Shown here: in pieces, positions 1-12,086 of the stretch
Layout of the letters: each line of letters begins with the position of its first letter
Position numbering within the stretch: the stretch's first letter is position 1
Origin: Zoroaster sp. YZ-2022
Lineage: Eukaryota > Echinodermata > Asteroidea > Forcipulatida > Zoroasteridae
Direction: 5' to 3'
DNA: 64,000 nucleotides
Assembly (NCBI GenBank): GCA_029582265.1
Contig: CM055828.1
Coordinates: 16,999,430-17,063,429, forward strand
Position numbers and translations under genes: made by a program
The notes under the pieces: model-generated
Database searches by the model: none
Seen by the model: only the letters and a program-made list of their open reading frames with translations
Told to the model about the DNA's origin: nothing

Positions 1-119
1 TATGCGTCGTATACAGCGCACCACTGCATGCAGAGTGTTGCTAGAGAAAAAGTTTCAAGTTTTCTGTCAGGTTTAAAGCTTATTATTTTCGATAATGTCA
101 TCGAGGTGAGTCGCTGCAG

Positions 120-428
120 GTTGCAGCAACACTACCAAAATCTACACCAATTTCCGTCTGATCCAAAATACAGACGTATTTGGACGACTAAAGTGAAGCT
201 GACCAGAGCGAAGTGGTCGGGACCGACGGAACACTCATTCTTATGTAGACTTGTAGTGCACAGTTCGAGCAGACATGCTTTGAACGGGGCCTTCACAGCC
301 AGTTCGGTATGGCTTATAAGGCCATGCTGCTACCAGATGCAATTCCAACGATATTCCCGCTAAGTAAGAAGGCTGGGAAGGCTCCAACGAAGAAGAGAGG
401 TGCTTTTTTAAAGCGAGAAAGACTCAGG
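120..428 (+). pseudogene. THAP-domain exon relic, frameshifted
   Basis: THAP domains are C2CH zinc-binding DNA-binding modules found in transcription regulators and P-element-like transposases. The plus strand encodes, in one frame, HQFPSDPKYRRIW...WSGPTEHSFLC, which matches the middle of a THAP domain (FP, W, PTEHS and C positions). A second frame continues with FEQTCFERG and DAIPTIFPLSKK, the family's C-terminal AVPTIF-type signature. The two halves are separated near 253-262 by an 8-base partial duplication of TGTAG, which shifts the frame. The conserved C-x2-H histidine reads as Q, and the first zinc cysteines are not visible. A possible acceptor (ctgcag) precedes 120 and a good donor (gtaagt) follows 428, so this was probably an exon. 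I infer a decayed gene or domesticated transposase fragment. Confidence 0.6.
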
Positions 429-440
429 GTAAGTGGCCAT

Positions 441-1187
441 TTAATAATACTCCCATGCATAACCCAGTCCACTTCCGTGCAAAACGACATGTTCCCACCA
501 TGCTCACCGTTTCAGTGTTCACGGCATTAAAACATGCCGTGATTTTCCGCATTAATAAAAACATCGTGTCTGATTTTATATCCTGGCAAGACATACATAA
601 AAACATTAAACCTTTCTCATTATGCCTGCGCTTGTTTTGAGTTTTTTTAAATGATCAGAACTTTGACTCAACTGTTATTTCACTCAACTGTTATTTCATA
701 AAATAATACCGTAATGTTAGCATTGCCTTCGGTGTGTTTTCCGACCGCATGATGGGGGCTTGCGCTGCGCTTCACGGTACATAGAAATTCTCTGCCTTTG
801 TGTACGTCACGAACGTTTCGTTAAAACTTCGAAAATTCGGGGGGTAAATTTTTGATTATTAGATAAACAATTAATAATCCACTCGAAACAAAAAACATTT
901 AAAATTGTTTTTAATTCATACCAATCAATATAACAGCACCAAGAAATAAAGTTTGGTAAATACACTCTTCACAGGACCTTTGATGTATGAAAGTCGATTC
1001 ATATCCAAACCAACAACTACGCCTTTCCCACTTGAAATTTATTTTCGTTTTGCTCAACATGCTCGAAATCTGAAAGGCTTCCATTCTAAAACCATGTTTG
1101 GAAATTATATTTTTATGGAAGATACTGTTTCCACAAACATCCGTCAATAATTGTATGAAAGAGAGCTGTATACTGCCGCTACTTTTA
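441..1187. other. no gene seen
   Basis: This is AT-rich sequence with only short chance reading frames. I see no splice-bounded exon, RNA gene or repeat in it. Confidence 0.5.
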
Positions 1188-1788
1188 TGGGTAATTCCGT
1201 GCCAACTCAGCTAGAGGTGACTTAGATTTTTTTTTTCAACACACTCACAATTTTTGCTCTCAACTCCAAGTCCTTTTCGAGATATGGCCCCTTAAAATAT
1301 AGCCACGCCCCTTCCAAGTTGCGTCGATGATATTTATTTATTTATGGTTTTGCATTTTCGGGCATTTATCTCGAAAGTGGGTAAAATAATGCTGCAAATG
1401 GGTCCTTCATAACCCACAACTGAGCCGACATAAAAGTGATTATTGGCCATTTTTGGGCTCCTCTGATGATGACCATATGAGCGATCAGATTGCTTTTATC
1501 TTATATATGCATACAAACTAGGTGTATATTACTATTAGGCCTATGTCTGCCCCAAATAAGGATGGACCAATCATTGGAGGTTTGGCTGGGGTGGAAGACA
1601 GGTTCGCAGATAATACCACCCCCTTCTAATGGATGGTTGACCAGGTGGGCCACTACTCATGTAAATGAAACTCTTACATCTTAAAATATTGTATCCAGCC
1701 TGTGTATGTAAGAAAAGGGGGCGTGGCTATATTTTTCAGGGGGTAAAATCTCAGAAACGACTTGGAGCTGGGAGCAAAATCTGACAAT

Positions 1789-2869
1789 AAGGTTTATCTC
1801 AAATAGCGGCTGCAAGGAATCATGGGATGTCTGTGGGCGAAAAAAGTCTGCAATAAATTAAGTTCTTCAATTTCTTTGCTCGCCAGAACAAGAAAATTTG
1901 TTGACCAACCAACAGCTTTTTTATTATATAATGCCATGGTTCTACCCCACATAGACTACTGCTGTATGGTGTGGGGTGCCAAACCCACTCTTGTCTCCAA
2001 AATTCAAAAACTCCAAAATAGAGCACTTCGCATTGTTCTTAAGCTTCCACCCATTTCACCCACCAACTTACTTTTTAGTAATCTCAATACAATGACAGTT
2101 GCCCAGCGCATTCACTTCCAACTTGCCTGCCAGGCTTTTAAGGCCTCCATTGGTGTTGCTCCGGACTGTCTTTGCCAAAGACTTAACCCGATCCAGCCTG
2201 GCGATCGACCAACAACTCGGGCAATTACACATGGTAACTTTATTATTCCCAAACCTAAATGTGAAATCTTTAAAAACAGTTTTAGTTACAGAGCTCTTTC
2301 TTTTTTAAATGGTGTCCCTTTCACCACTCGTTCAAACTCTTATTCTTCATTCAGGCGTTTGCTGAAGGAAGGCAAGGTTTAGTAATATTTTTATTATTAT
2401 GTCATAGATTACCTTGTGTCTTGCCCGAGATGTAGGTATACAATTGATAATTAATTTACTTTTTTTGCTCCATTTTTAATCTTCCCTTTTAGTCCTATCT
2501 TTAATCAGTATGGTAGACTGGGACGGGGGTCTATTTGTGCAATTTAGTCCTTTACGTTTTATTTTGTATGTAATTGTCCATTAAGACTTTTTATTATTAT
2601 TAATTCATCTGTACCTCCTGTAACAATTTTTGTATAATATTGATATATTTTTATATTATATGAGGGCCCCAAATGATCAGCTGTGCTGGATGGGTTACCC
2701 TCGTTAAAGATGGTTTTAAATAAATAAATTTAAAAAAACAGCACCACTGCGTGCCGTGCAAACAAACAAAATATTGTTGACGTCACACAAGCCGCTCCAA
2801 ACAGATGCCCCAAATTGTATCCCAGTATGCTTTGCGGCAGTTGCTTTAGCGCTATTTGCAATAAACCTT
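1789..2869. mobile_element. Palindromic MITE split by a LINE
   Basis: The ends are aaggtttatctcaaatagc and gctatttgcaataaacctt, which are inverted repeats. The unbroken relative at 45329-45433 is only about 105 bp and runs straight through caaggaattgtgggatgccc. Here the same sequence is cut after catgggatg and resumes at gatgccccaaattgtatccc near 2805. The roughly 980-bp gap holds a LINE 3' part. Confidence 0.65.
1830..2740 (+). mobile_element. 5'-truncated non-LTR retrotransposon (LINE) 3' end
   Basis: An open frame at 1822-2382 encodes a reverse-transcriptase C-terminal region of the kind seen in many LINEs. It contains LLYNAMVLPHIDYCCMVWG, a KLQNRALRI motif and a terminal NGVPFTTRS...SFRRLLKEG. 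The frame ends at 2382 and is followed by an AT-rich 3' UTR and an A-rich tail (aaataaataaatttaaaaaa) near 2717-2738. The palm-domain catalytic motifs are absent, so this is a truncated dead copy. The 60 bases after the tail (2740-2803) are not explained. Confidence 0.75.
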
Positions 2870-2909
2870 ATTGTTCAGAAATTTAGGTGATTTGGCGCGG
2901 AATGACCTA

Positions 2910-5395
2910 CATGGTGATTTTGACTGACAACAAAATGGCTGACGTTTCACAAGGTTGTGTACAAACTATTAGCAACATTATTTCCGTAATTATTGATTCC
3001 AACCTTAAGTTGACCACATTTCTTTAATTGTGACAAGACAATAATGCAAATTATACCCTCAGTGAGAAAATTGACTGCTTGTCAGGAGGGCATAGATTAC
3101 TGCATAATTCTTGGCGTTTTGGTATTCCATTGTGGAATGTCTACCGTGCTCAAGAACTCACATGTACATGTATATGTAGAAACGTTTTACGTGGTTGTCT
3201 TTCAATGCAATTAATATTAATAATATCTACCCGTAAGGTCATCTCATTCTTACCTGATACCAAAGGTATTCACAGGTCTTTCTCCCAGATAAGACAAAGG
3301 TGAATGAACTTCTCCTGCGGTTAAACCAAAATTTGTGGCCTGGATGTGAGCCTCAGACCTTCGTTTACAAAGCTGCTAACAAGACCAGCAACAATCACCA
3401 CATTAACCACAAGACCAATGACAAGCATTTTGAAAGCTTGTTTTCTATCCATGTCAGTTGGGAAGGGCGAGTCAATGACAATGGACTAGGTGTGTTAATA
3501 CCCTATAATGTGATTATTCAATCGATAGATACTCTGTACTCCTCAACAATGCTCATATTATTGTACTACTAATAGATACTGTATCGTTTTCATCGTAATA
3601 GCTGCATTTAGCGGGACACAGTTATTTTCGCGCCCTTTTCACGTGAACCGTCTGCAACTCCGTGCGGAAAGGCGTTTGTACCATGGGTACGGCATAGAAC
3701 TTATATACACGAGTGCAAGTAGGTAACAAAATATGTCGACCATGGAGCAAACATATTTTAATGTGTGCACGTTTGTTCGTTCAAGTGATTTTGAACTATT
3801 TGCTGATGGACATCTTTGACAAAATGTAACTGAATGGACAATGAGGGAATTCTTCAGCTTCTTCATGAGGTTGGTTATCTGAAAGGGGCATACGCAGATG
3901 GCATGTTGGCGTACGCCGAGCAACTATATCATGGTTATGAAATGAAATTGAAAAATATAATATGATTGACACTTGGCAAGATGAAGGTGATTTTTGTTTA
4001 ACCCATAAATCCCACTTTCCTATTAATAATGCACGGAAAAGATGATTTAAACGGACGAGAAATGTTTAATTAACTCTTCTTTTAACCCACAAATGTGTAA
4101 ACAGCATTAGCCAAAAGTCAAACTTGGTAGAGTGCTTAGCAACGCGACCACTGACAGCTATGTACACACTTCACACATGCACGATAACAATGATTTTGCA
4201 TTTGTCACCAAGATTACCACGTGGCCGGCGCCATGCCAAAAACGCCACTTGAATGAGTGCAAAATAACTTGTGCTTAAATCTAAAGCATATGCATATTTG
4301 GTATAATGTATGTAAATGAATCCAAATGCAAATCACGAGATATGTATTTAAAAAAAAACATGTTAAAGAGAAAATACTCAAAAGCATTCAAACTGTGTGT
4401 TTTCATTCCAACGTGGAATTTACGTATCCGGTCGACAAACATTCATAGTTTCTCAGACAGAAATATTTCAACGAAAGCTTGATAACATCATCAACTTTAC
4501 ACCAACCAAGTAATTTGTCAAGATTTAAGTGTGACATACCATGCCATCGCGTGTCATGGACAGGCCTATTAATAGTCGTCTGTTGTCTATAGCAGAAGCG
4601 ATCCCATATTCTTATCAGGCTTTTGGGTTATTTTTGGCGGCCTGAACCTTTCTATGCAAACAGTTTGTTTGCTTACCAATTGTTACGGGCGGGACCAACA
4701 AAAATTAGTCATCAGTAGAATGTGACTGAAGTTGAGCCCATTTTCCATCTGTAACAGGCTTACGTGATTTGTTATAGGTATATTCATATAGCATAAAATG
4801 TATTTGCAAAGGTCTGAAGTACATGCGAAGCTTGGGTCCAAGCACGTGCCGCTAACTTGTTTCTGGCAACCGACTCCACTGGCAACTGAGTACAAGTTGG
4901 ACTGTAGCCAGGAATTAGAATATTCGGGGCACCAGTGAGTATGTGCAGAGGCACAAACATTGGATTTGTACACGGGAGTCCGCATCGACTCAACAAATAC
5001 ATTAATCATATTTCCACACTGGGGAACGACGGTCTGCATGGGATCTCAGGAAGGGGGAACCCGCCCTCAGTTCTTAATGATTATTTTAATTTTCTCAAAA
5101 AGTAACAATAAAATATCGTTACAATAAAATATTGTATGAAAAACTTCCATTGTCATCCTATAAAAAATGGGTGCGTCTCAGCATGCAGGTGCCATAAATT
5201 TCTGACACAGATAGTTTCTTCATAGGTTCTGGGTCAGTCGGATCCTGCCTGACCCAGTTTTGGGGTTAGCCCTTGAAATGGATCTGCACCCGTGGACTCC
5301 CTCTTCCTGGTCAAATCGGACCCTGGACCCATTATATTTACATATTTTTGTGTAGAATATAAATTACCAATGAATTACCAATTACCAATGAATTA
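2910..5395. other. no gene seen
   Basis: This holds only short chance frames on both strands, including a 118-codon minus frame at 4683-5039 without a recognisable motif or splice context. I see no convincing exon or named repeat. Confidence 0.45.
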
Positions 5396-5399
5396 CCAA

Positions 5400-5516
5400 T
5401 TCTCCTGAGGACGATCAGAGCATACTGATCGAAACATCGAGTTGTAACCTCCAGTTACTAATTACTACTCAATTGAGAATTTCACATGGTGTCACCGCAA
5501 TTAGTCTTACTTATCC
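5400..5516 (+). mobile_element. Retroelement 3' end with hammerhead-like core, copy 1
   Basis: This is one of four copies of the same sequence (others at 34093-34210, 52635-52903 and 61269-61381, all on the opposite strand). In sense orientation it reads ctcctgaggacgatcag... and ends ggtgtcaccgcaattagtcttactt. The 5' part contains CTGAGGA, a stem CGATCAG/CTGATCG around AGCATA, then AAAC. In this copy the presumed cleavage triplet is ATC instead of GTC. Confidence 0.6.
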
Positions 5517-6724
5517 TCTTCACCATGCAAAGCTACCAGTTTTACCAATGGATTACCATTTTGCACGGTCAATTCTTAGAGATGAACGATTATTTAGCCT
5601 GGAGTGCCAGCTGAGAATAGCCAGCAGTGATCAGCTGTGAAACATTGAAATTAAAAATGAAATTTGAAAAACAGGCCTATTGAATTTTGAAGAAAAAAAA
5701 TATTGGGGTATTCAGTATGAGAATAAATCCGTCAATTAAATGTGTTGTTTTCAAGTTTCACGTTAGCCGCAAGCAGGTAAATGCTATCTGTAATTTGAGT
5801 AGAAAATTTTATGACGTACCGTCGTAGATTCAATGCGTTGATGGATATTTTCGCGTTCTCAATTATTCCGAGATTTTGTAAACATGGTCCCTCCCGTGAC
5901 ACGTAACCTGAACATGTACGGCCAGTTTATAAACAAGTAACTCAATACATCATCAAATATTTTCTCCAAGGTTTAAAAACTGCACAACATAATAACGTTT
6001 AAGTGACGAGACTGAACATTTACCAGAAATCACTTTGTATAGGCCTTCACTGCGTGTAAGGTAGGGGTGTGAGAAACCGTGACGAGCTCTACAGAGTTCG
6101 GTTCCAGAGGCCACAGAAATTATATTCAATGATAACAACTATGAAGGCCCGTATCAACAATGCTCGCGTGCCCACGCACTGAACAGCGCAACAAATCAAC
6201 CAAGTCTGTTTTTGTATTTTTTAAATATCACGGCACTTTGTATAAAGTCAAAGTATAAAGCAATACTTTATCGAAAGCCCTCGCGATACGTTTACTCCAA
6301 TTGCACGGCCAATGAAGCGTTGTAAATGCCCTCTGCTCTGTGAATGTAGACGGCTGGTGCTTGGGATAGGCCTACTAAAATCCCTGGCACACGCGAGATT
6401 TCTATGAACCGTGTACGAAAATATATTTAAAGATGTAGAACCTCTGGGAGAAAGAAATGCTTCCTGACAAAATTGTTATACATTACTTTGATGTCAATCC
6501 ATCCTTGCATATCAATGAGATTATACACAGCGATATTTAGTAAAATTAGCAAAGTTTCAACACTGAAACTTAACGGTCGTCTAGTGTGGGTTGCAATAGT
6601 AGCCATCTTGGTGTAATTTTAGTAAAGGTACGTATTTACGCCAGTACTTGTGCAAATTCAGCCCGAAATCCCCAATAATGGCCTTCAGTTACGTAACATT
6701 TGTGGTTTGTAAATAGCTGCAATA

Positions 6725-6922
6725 TCGGCCGTAATAAGCAGATGATCGGAATATCGGCCGTAATAAGCAGATGATCGGAATATCGGCCGTAATAGCAGAT
6801 GATCGGAATATCGGCCGTAATAGCAGATGATCGGAATATCGGCCGTAATAGCAGATGATCGGAATATCGGCCGTAATAGCAGATGATCGGAATATCGGCC
6901 GTAATAGCAGATGATCGGAATA
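6725..6922. repeat. Minisatellite, 28-29 bp unit, about 7 copies
   Basis: The unit contains atcggccgtaatagcagatg. The first two copies have an extra A (gtaataagcag). The repeated peptide-like frames that cross it on the minus strand are products of the repeat and not a gene. Confidence 0.9.
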
Positions 6923-6929
6923 TCTGGCA

Positions 6930-9900
6930 CTAAAGATGGCCTTTAATGACGTCACGTGAAAATACTTCATAGCCTTAGGCATGTACCCACGCTTTGTTTT
7001 CTCTCTTCCTCTCTCTCTTTTTACATTTTTAAGGACTGGCACGCGCAGGTGGAAGGGACTAAAATACATGGTAACAATTTACAGGCCGTTCTATTATCCT
7101 AAGGAATTTCAGCTATTTTAGAAATACTTTGATATTATTTTCCCTTCACCTTTAGGGAAGTAGTTATGTGAAAATGATGGATAGTTTCAGGAACACGTTA
7201 CTTTCGATAACACTTTCGCATTTTTCTCGTTCGGTTTTAAACTTTTAGCGTTGTTCGAGATAGGTACTAATGGTACTGCAGTATAAGTTATAATACTGTC
7301 AACCGAGTATCCTGTACTCATTTGGCGTGAAAATTACCATAGGGTTTTGTGAACCCCCTCTTTCCGTTTGTTTGAGACCCGTTTATGAGATCCTTAGACC
7401 CGCCCGTGCCGTGTATGCCGTGTTTGTATTTGACCGGCCTGCTGAACTTTATTTTCACTAAAACAAAACATTCAAAGTTGCAAAATGTAGAGATTTATCG
7501 CAGGGAGGGGGTATAAGTTGGGGATGGGTTAGTCAGTTGGGGGTATGTCATGGGTCCTAACCGTTCCCCTCCCCTCCCCTCCCTCGCAACAAGTAACTGC
7601 CGCCACGGGTCCAGTCATTTGATTACCTCAAAGTCCTCTGAAAACCAAAACCACAAAGTCCTTGCCAACCCCTACGAATAATCATGTCCACACGATTCGT
7701 TGGAGAATCCTTGTCATCACCGGGTTCCTGAGTATGACACGGTTTCAATGACAGAGATGATTTCGGGTTTTTGGATTTCACTCTGGATGGTTTCTTAAGA
7801 CTTCGTCTCATCTTACATTTACCGAGTCAATCAGGGGTAAACCAACCTATACACGTCTCGCCTATTGCACTAAATAACGCGTTGTCCTCAGATTGTCGCT
7901 ATGAGAGTTCTTTCCCCCACAGACACGTACGGTACCAACAAGCGCTCGATGATGTCACACTTTTTGTTTTGTTTTTAGAGCGCACTCCATCGGTATCAAT
8001 GATACCACGACAGGCAAATATCTGTAAGCTAACTTAATGTGAAGTTAATAAAGGTACTTGTCATCAACAAATATTTTGGCTTAAAGTTTGGCTTTCACTT
8101 ACAGGTTAATTTTTTTAATGTATATCTTGTCTCGCAATACTCATTGAAGCAAGTAAACATTACCAATGTTGTACCTACTCTTTAAGAATTGAGATAGGCC
8201 TATATAGTGACTTATATACTGGAAATTACAGTGACATTACAACAATGAACAATTGTTCTAATGACGTCACTTTTTTCAAACACGACTTATTATGCCAGCC
8301 ATAGTTAGAGAGCCAGATCAAAGTAAATGTGAGATGTTATATATAGCACATCATCTATAATACCGTGAGCAAATCAGTGGGAAAAAAACTCAAGAAACAA
8401 AGAAACGCCACCATTCTTACACTGGGTCCACTGGGTCACCCCCGGGGGGGTGTGACACCCCCCTCAATAATTTTTCTCAGTCGGCATTTAGAGCCTCAGT
8501 CGGCAAATGAAGCATCAAAGGTACTAGAACAAGGGTTGGTCTAAAGAACCGACTAAAGAATAAATCTTTAGTCGGTTTGCCCCCCTCCCCCACGCCACTG
8601 ATGTCAGTGGGCAAGTTGGTTTCCACCCCCTCCAAGAAAATGCCTTCGCTACGCCCCTGACTGGGTCCCACACTCTAACGTTCCTGTTCATGACTTGGAG
8701 ACACTTTTGCAATATTTTTAACAGGCCTATCTGGTTAAGCAATACATAAGCGATCAAGAGATTGTACATGATCGGTTAACAGTCTGTAAATAAATCCATG
8801 CTGTATACGAATCAATAGAGTTGTACAGAAACCAACCTGGGAAAGTTCATTGTGTCGTTAATGAGAAAATATTATAATGAGAAAAATATTATAATGTTGA
8901 ATTATATTACGACCGTGATTTATTTCGAATTTGTAAAAGTTACATTTCAGTTAACGTGTTCTCAAACGAAGACATTTCTCAAGATGTTTGGTACGATATT
9001 ACCAACTGGATTATAATAAAGTAATTTTGTAATCGGGTAAAAGGCAAAGTCCATTGTTAAGGAAACGAAAACCAAACTGCCGAGGTTTCGAGCATTCCTA
9101 TGCATTTGGCGTGCTGTTCCAGTCACAGTTGAATGGACGGCGCCGTCATTCAAGTGTTTGACATTATCTGCCTGTGACTTGTTAGTCGATTGCCCGAGGG
9201 GAATTTTATTGGCATCTGGCGCGTGCAGGAAATTATTCAAGCGAAACAACTTGAATACAAAATATTCCAAGAAAAATATTCCGTTCTATGATGAAACATG
9301 TCATATTTCCATTTTTTTATATGCCTGTTTGTTTTTATATTGTTGCCAACCATAGGCTTCGGTCTATATAGTTTACATAACATATAATACAAGAAGCATT
9401 TCTTTACAGCTTCGGGTTTAAAAAAAAATTGTTTTATGTATTTTTTTTTTTTTTTGTTGCTTTTTTTCTAACAGACCCTATGCCTCAATTGCCTGTGCTT
9501 ACCATTATTATACATGTATATTTGAATGAGCTTTGTAATTTAACCGAATTGCACCAAGCTGTGAAAGCGAGCACTTTTCTGTAGCGCATGTGTCCATACA
9601 ACTTTGCTAAGCGCAAATGAGTCCAAATACCTTGTCATAGCGTGATGGTGAACCTCGAGGGTGGCATTTCTACTGCAAAACGTAATACGTTGAGAATTTG
9701 TCGCTCATATAATTGTCAAGCATCAGTGGCGGATCAAGGGTCTTGGATAGGGGCCAGGGGTGGGGAACACTACCAAAACAGAGACCCACAAATAAAACCT
9801 AGGGTAAATTTTCACGCATGGCAAAAAAATAGGCACACGCCCTCCTTTGCCCCTCTCCCTGGATCTGGCAATGTCCGGCATCTTGCATCTTAGGTGTGTG

Positions 9901-11017
9901 TGTGTGGGGGGAGTGGGGTAGGGGAACTTGGGAGATTCATGATTTCAAGAGGCAATTTTGTACGAGCCCCGTTATTTTTCTGAGGGATCCGAATTCTGAG
10001 TGTATGGGTGAACGTAGAGTACATGGGGGGTACAGATCTCCGTTAAATAGTGTCTACATGTAGACTTTTGGTAATTACCATAATACAAAATTACCACATT
10101 ATTATCTAATTACCGCTCACTTGATGCAAATTGGTGATGTTACCAATCACCCTGAGAAATACCTCCGTCTAAAATGCTTCAATTTAACAAAACACGAAAC
10201 GATTTTGGCCATCGTAATAGAGTGTAAAGCTATTATTGAAAAATGCATATAAAATAATGGTGTTTTCACTGTATGAATTCTTACAATTATCATATTTTGA
10301 CATGATTCAGATAAATCTTCTACAAGTCAGTTTCTATGCACATTTCTTGAATTATATATTAATATAGGCCTAATGGCGTTTTACCAAGAGCGTATTCTGT
10401 ATTTAAACCTAGTTTCCCATCCACTGGTCTCCCCTGCATAAACTGAATTAATGATGCTGCTGAAAATAAACCATCATCAACAATGAACTTCAGTGCATGT
10501 ACTGTAAAGAAGCAGCTTTCAATGGAAACCGAATCCAACAGTCAAGTTTATAGCGAATCCAATTTCCAAAGTAATCACAGATCTTTCTAGATATCATCAG
10601 TGCGTGATGCTGCAGTCTTTTTTTCAGACAGACCACAATGTTTGGGTGGTTATTTTTAGGCGCCATTTGGGAATGTAAGCAAACTTTTCTTTTCAACTGT
10701 CCAGCCAGACCACATCCCAACCCCTCTGTGGGCGTTCTCATTATACCAACTGTTATAGACGCGGTTTCTTTTGTGCTAGCCTGGAGTGCATACCTTGACA
10801 GCAGCTGGTACGTCCTAAACGGGACAGGTGCACCAAGAGCCACAGGTATGTACTAGACTTGTCCCAAATCCCTCAAGTATTTTGGTTTCAATTGCAAGCT
10901 TTCAACAAAATTATAAAAGGTCAGATAGTATTGGTAATGTTGGCAAAACTGCTTCCATGTATCCTTCCAGCGGCATAACCAGGGTTGGTTGATAGAGGGA
11001 ATTTGGAGGGGAGTGTG
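6930..11017. other. gene desert with minor repeats
   Basis: I see no exon-like open frame with splice signals. The stretch includes pyrimidine runs (cccctcccctcccct near 7566), poly-T near 9430-9455, a C/G-rich segment at 8440-8465 and AT-rich spacer. Short frames are present but show no family motif. Confidence 0.45.
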
Positions 11018-11060
11018 AGGGGGCGGGGGAGGGGGAGGGGGCGGGGGAGGGGGCGGGGGA
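11018..11060 (+). repeat. G-rich run, possible G-quadruplex
   Basis: Successive runs of four to six Gs are separated by single C or A bases. The pattern could fold as a G-quadruplex on the plus strand. It could also be simple-sequence expansion with no role. Confidence 0.6.
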
Positions 11061-12086
11061 AACAACATGATTTTCAGGATGCCTCAGTGCGAAGCAAACT
11101 GTTTTTACAGGCCCTTATGTTTCTCTCAGGGATCTAAATTCTGAGCAGGGTGCAACCCTGGGAACAAGCCTTGATATACATTTAACAACCAACCTGTGAA
11201 AGTTTCAGCTTCATCGGTCCACGCGTACGGGAGAAAACTTGAATCTCTCACTGCCAAATTGGAAGTTTTCATAACACTAGTCAATAGAGGGCGGTATTCA
11301 TTCACATACTGGACAATACTGAATTTAGGACTCTGTTCCAAGTCATAAATTCCGACTCCAAGTTAAGGGCAATAATTTCACTTTTCTTAAAAATGGCAGA
11401 ACCTTACAGGGAAGATTAATATTACCATCAACTGTATACATTATAAGTTTTACATTATAAATCGATAATTTGGTCATTTTGGAATTACCAATGTACCTTA
11501 CCTTTTTACACTGTTACTAAGTTGATATTTTAATAGTCGTGCATTTTCAAACAACATTTTAGAAAATATTACTGATTTGTACATAATCAAGATGATTTTA
11601 TTTTTATTTGCATATAAAGACTTGGTTATTTTGCCATCATGTTATTTTCTGCATTACTGCAAGACTGTGTACTCAATTATTTTTCTTGTCAAAAAGCACT
11701 ATAATTCACTTTCAAATTAAATATTTCACAAGATAATTGACCAGAGCATTGTACATGCCATTATTTGACCTGCGATGAATGTATCATACTGTATCCCAAA
11801 TTCATTTACCGCTTCTAGAGTGTGCTTACTCTCTATGAATCAAAATATACATGATAACCTTTTACCAAACTTTGAAAGTTTCAGCTTATTACGGGCAGAA
11901 GGCGCCATTGTCACCCAAGGGTTGTCCCGATTGGGGCCTAATGTATCCCCATGGGGAGTATTGAGTTTCAATCAGGATTAAGATATCCCCCAATACGGAT
12001 AGTATAGTTCACATCCACCGATGTGCATTTATACCACATTGTGTGTTAAATTAGCAAATAGTGAATATGCATTCCGATTTTGTCTA

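Larger units (their letters stand above)
1188..2909. mobile_element. TIR DNA transposon carrying two nested insertions
   Basis: The left end reads gggtaattccgtgccaa and the right end reads ttggcgcggaatgaccta, which are imperfect inverted repeats. Internal inverted segments also pair (atatggccccttaaaat... near 1280 and gggggcgtggctatattt near 1715). The termini resemble those of the foldback element at 40468-43555 (gggtcattccatgtcaa), so the two are probably related. The body is interrupted at 1789-2869 by a palindromic MITE that is itself split by a LINE fragment. Confidence 0.5.

Noticed and set aside
4683..5039. 118-codon minus-strand ORF as a gene
   Set aside because: No motif, no splice borders and a composition like its surroundings. 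It may be chance.
6685..7069. Repetitive minus-strand reading frames with FRSSAITADIP-like peptides
   Set aside because: They follow from the 28-29 bp minisatellite and have no splice or start context.
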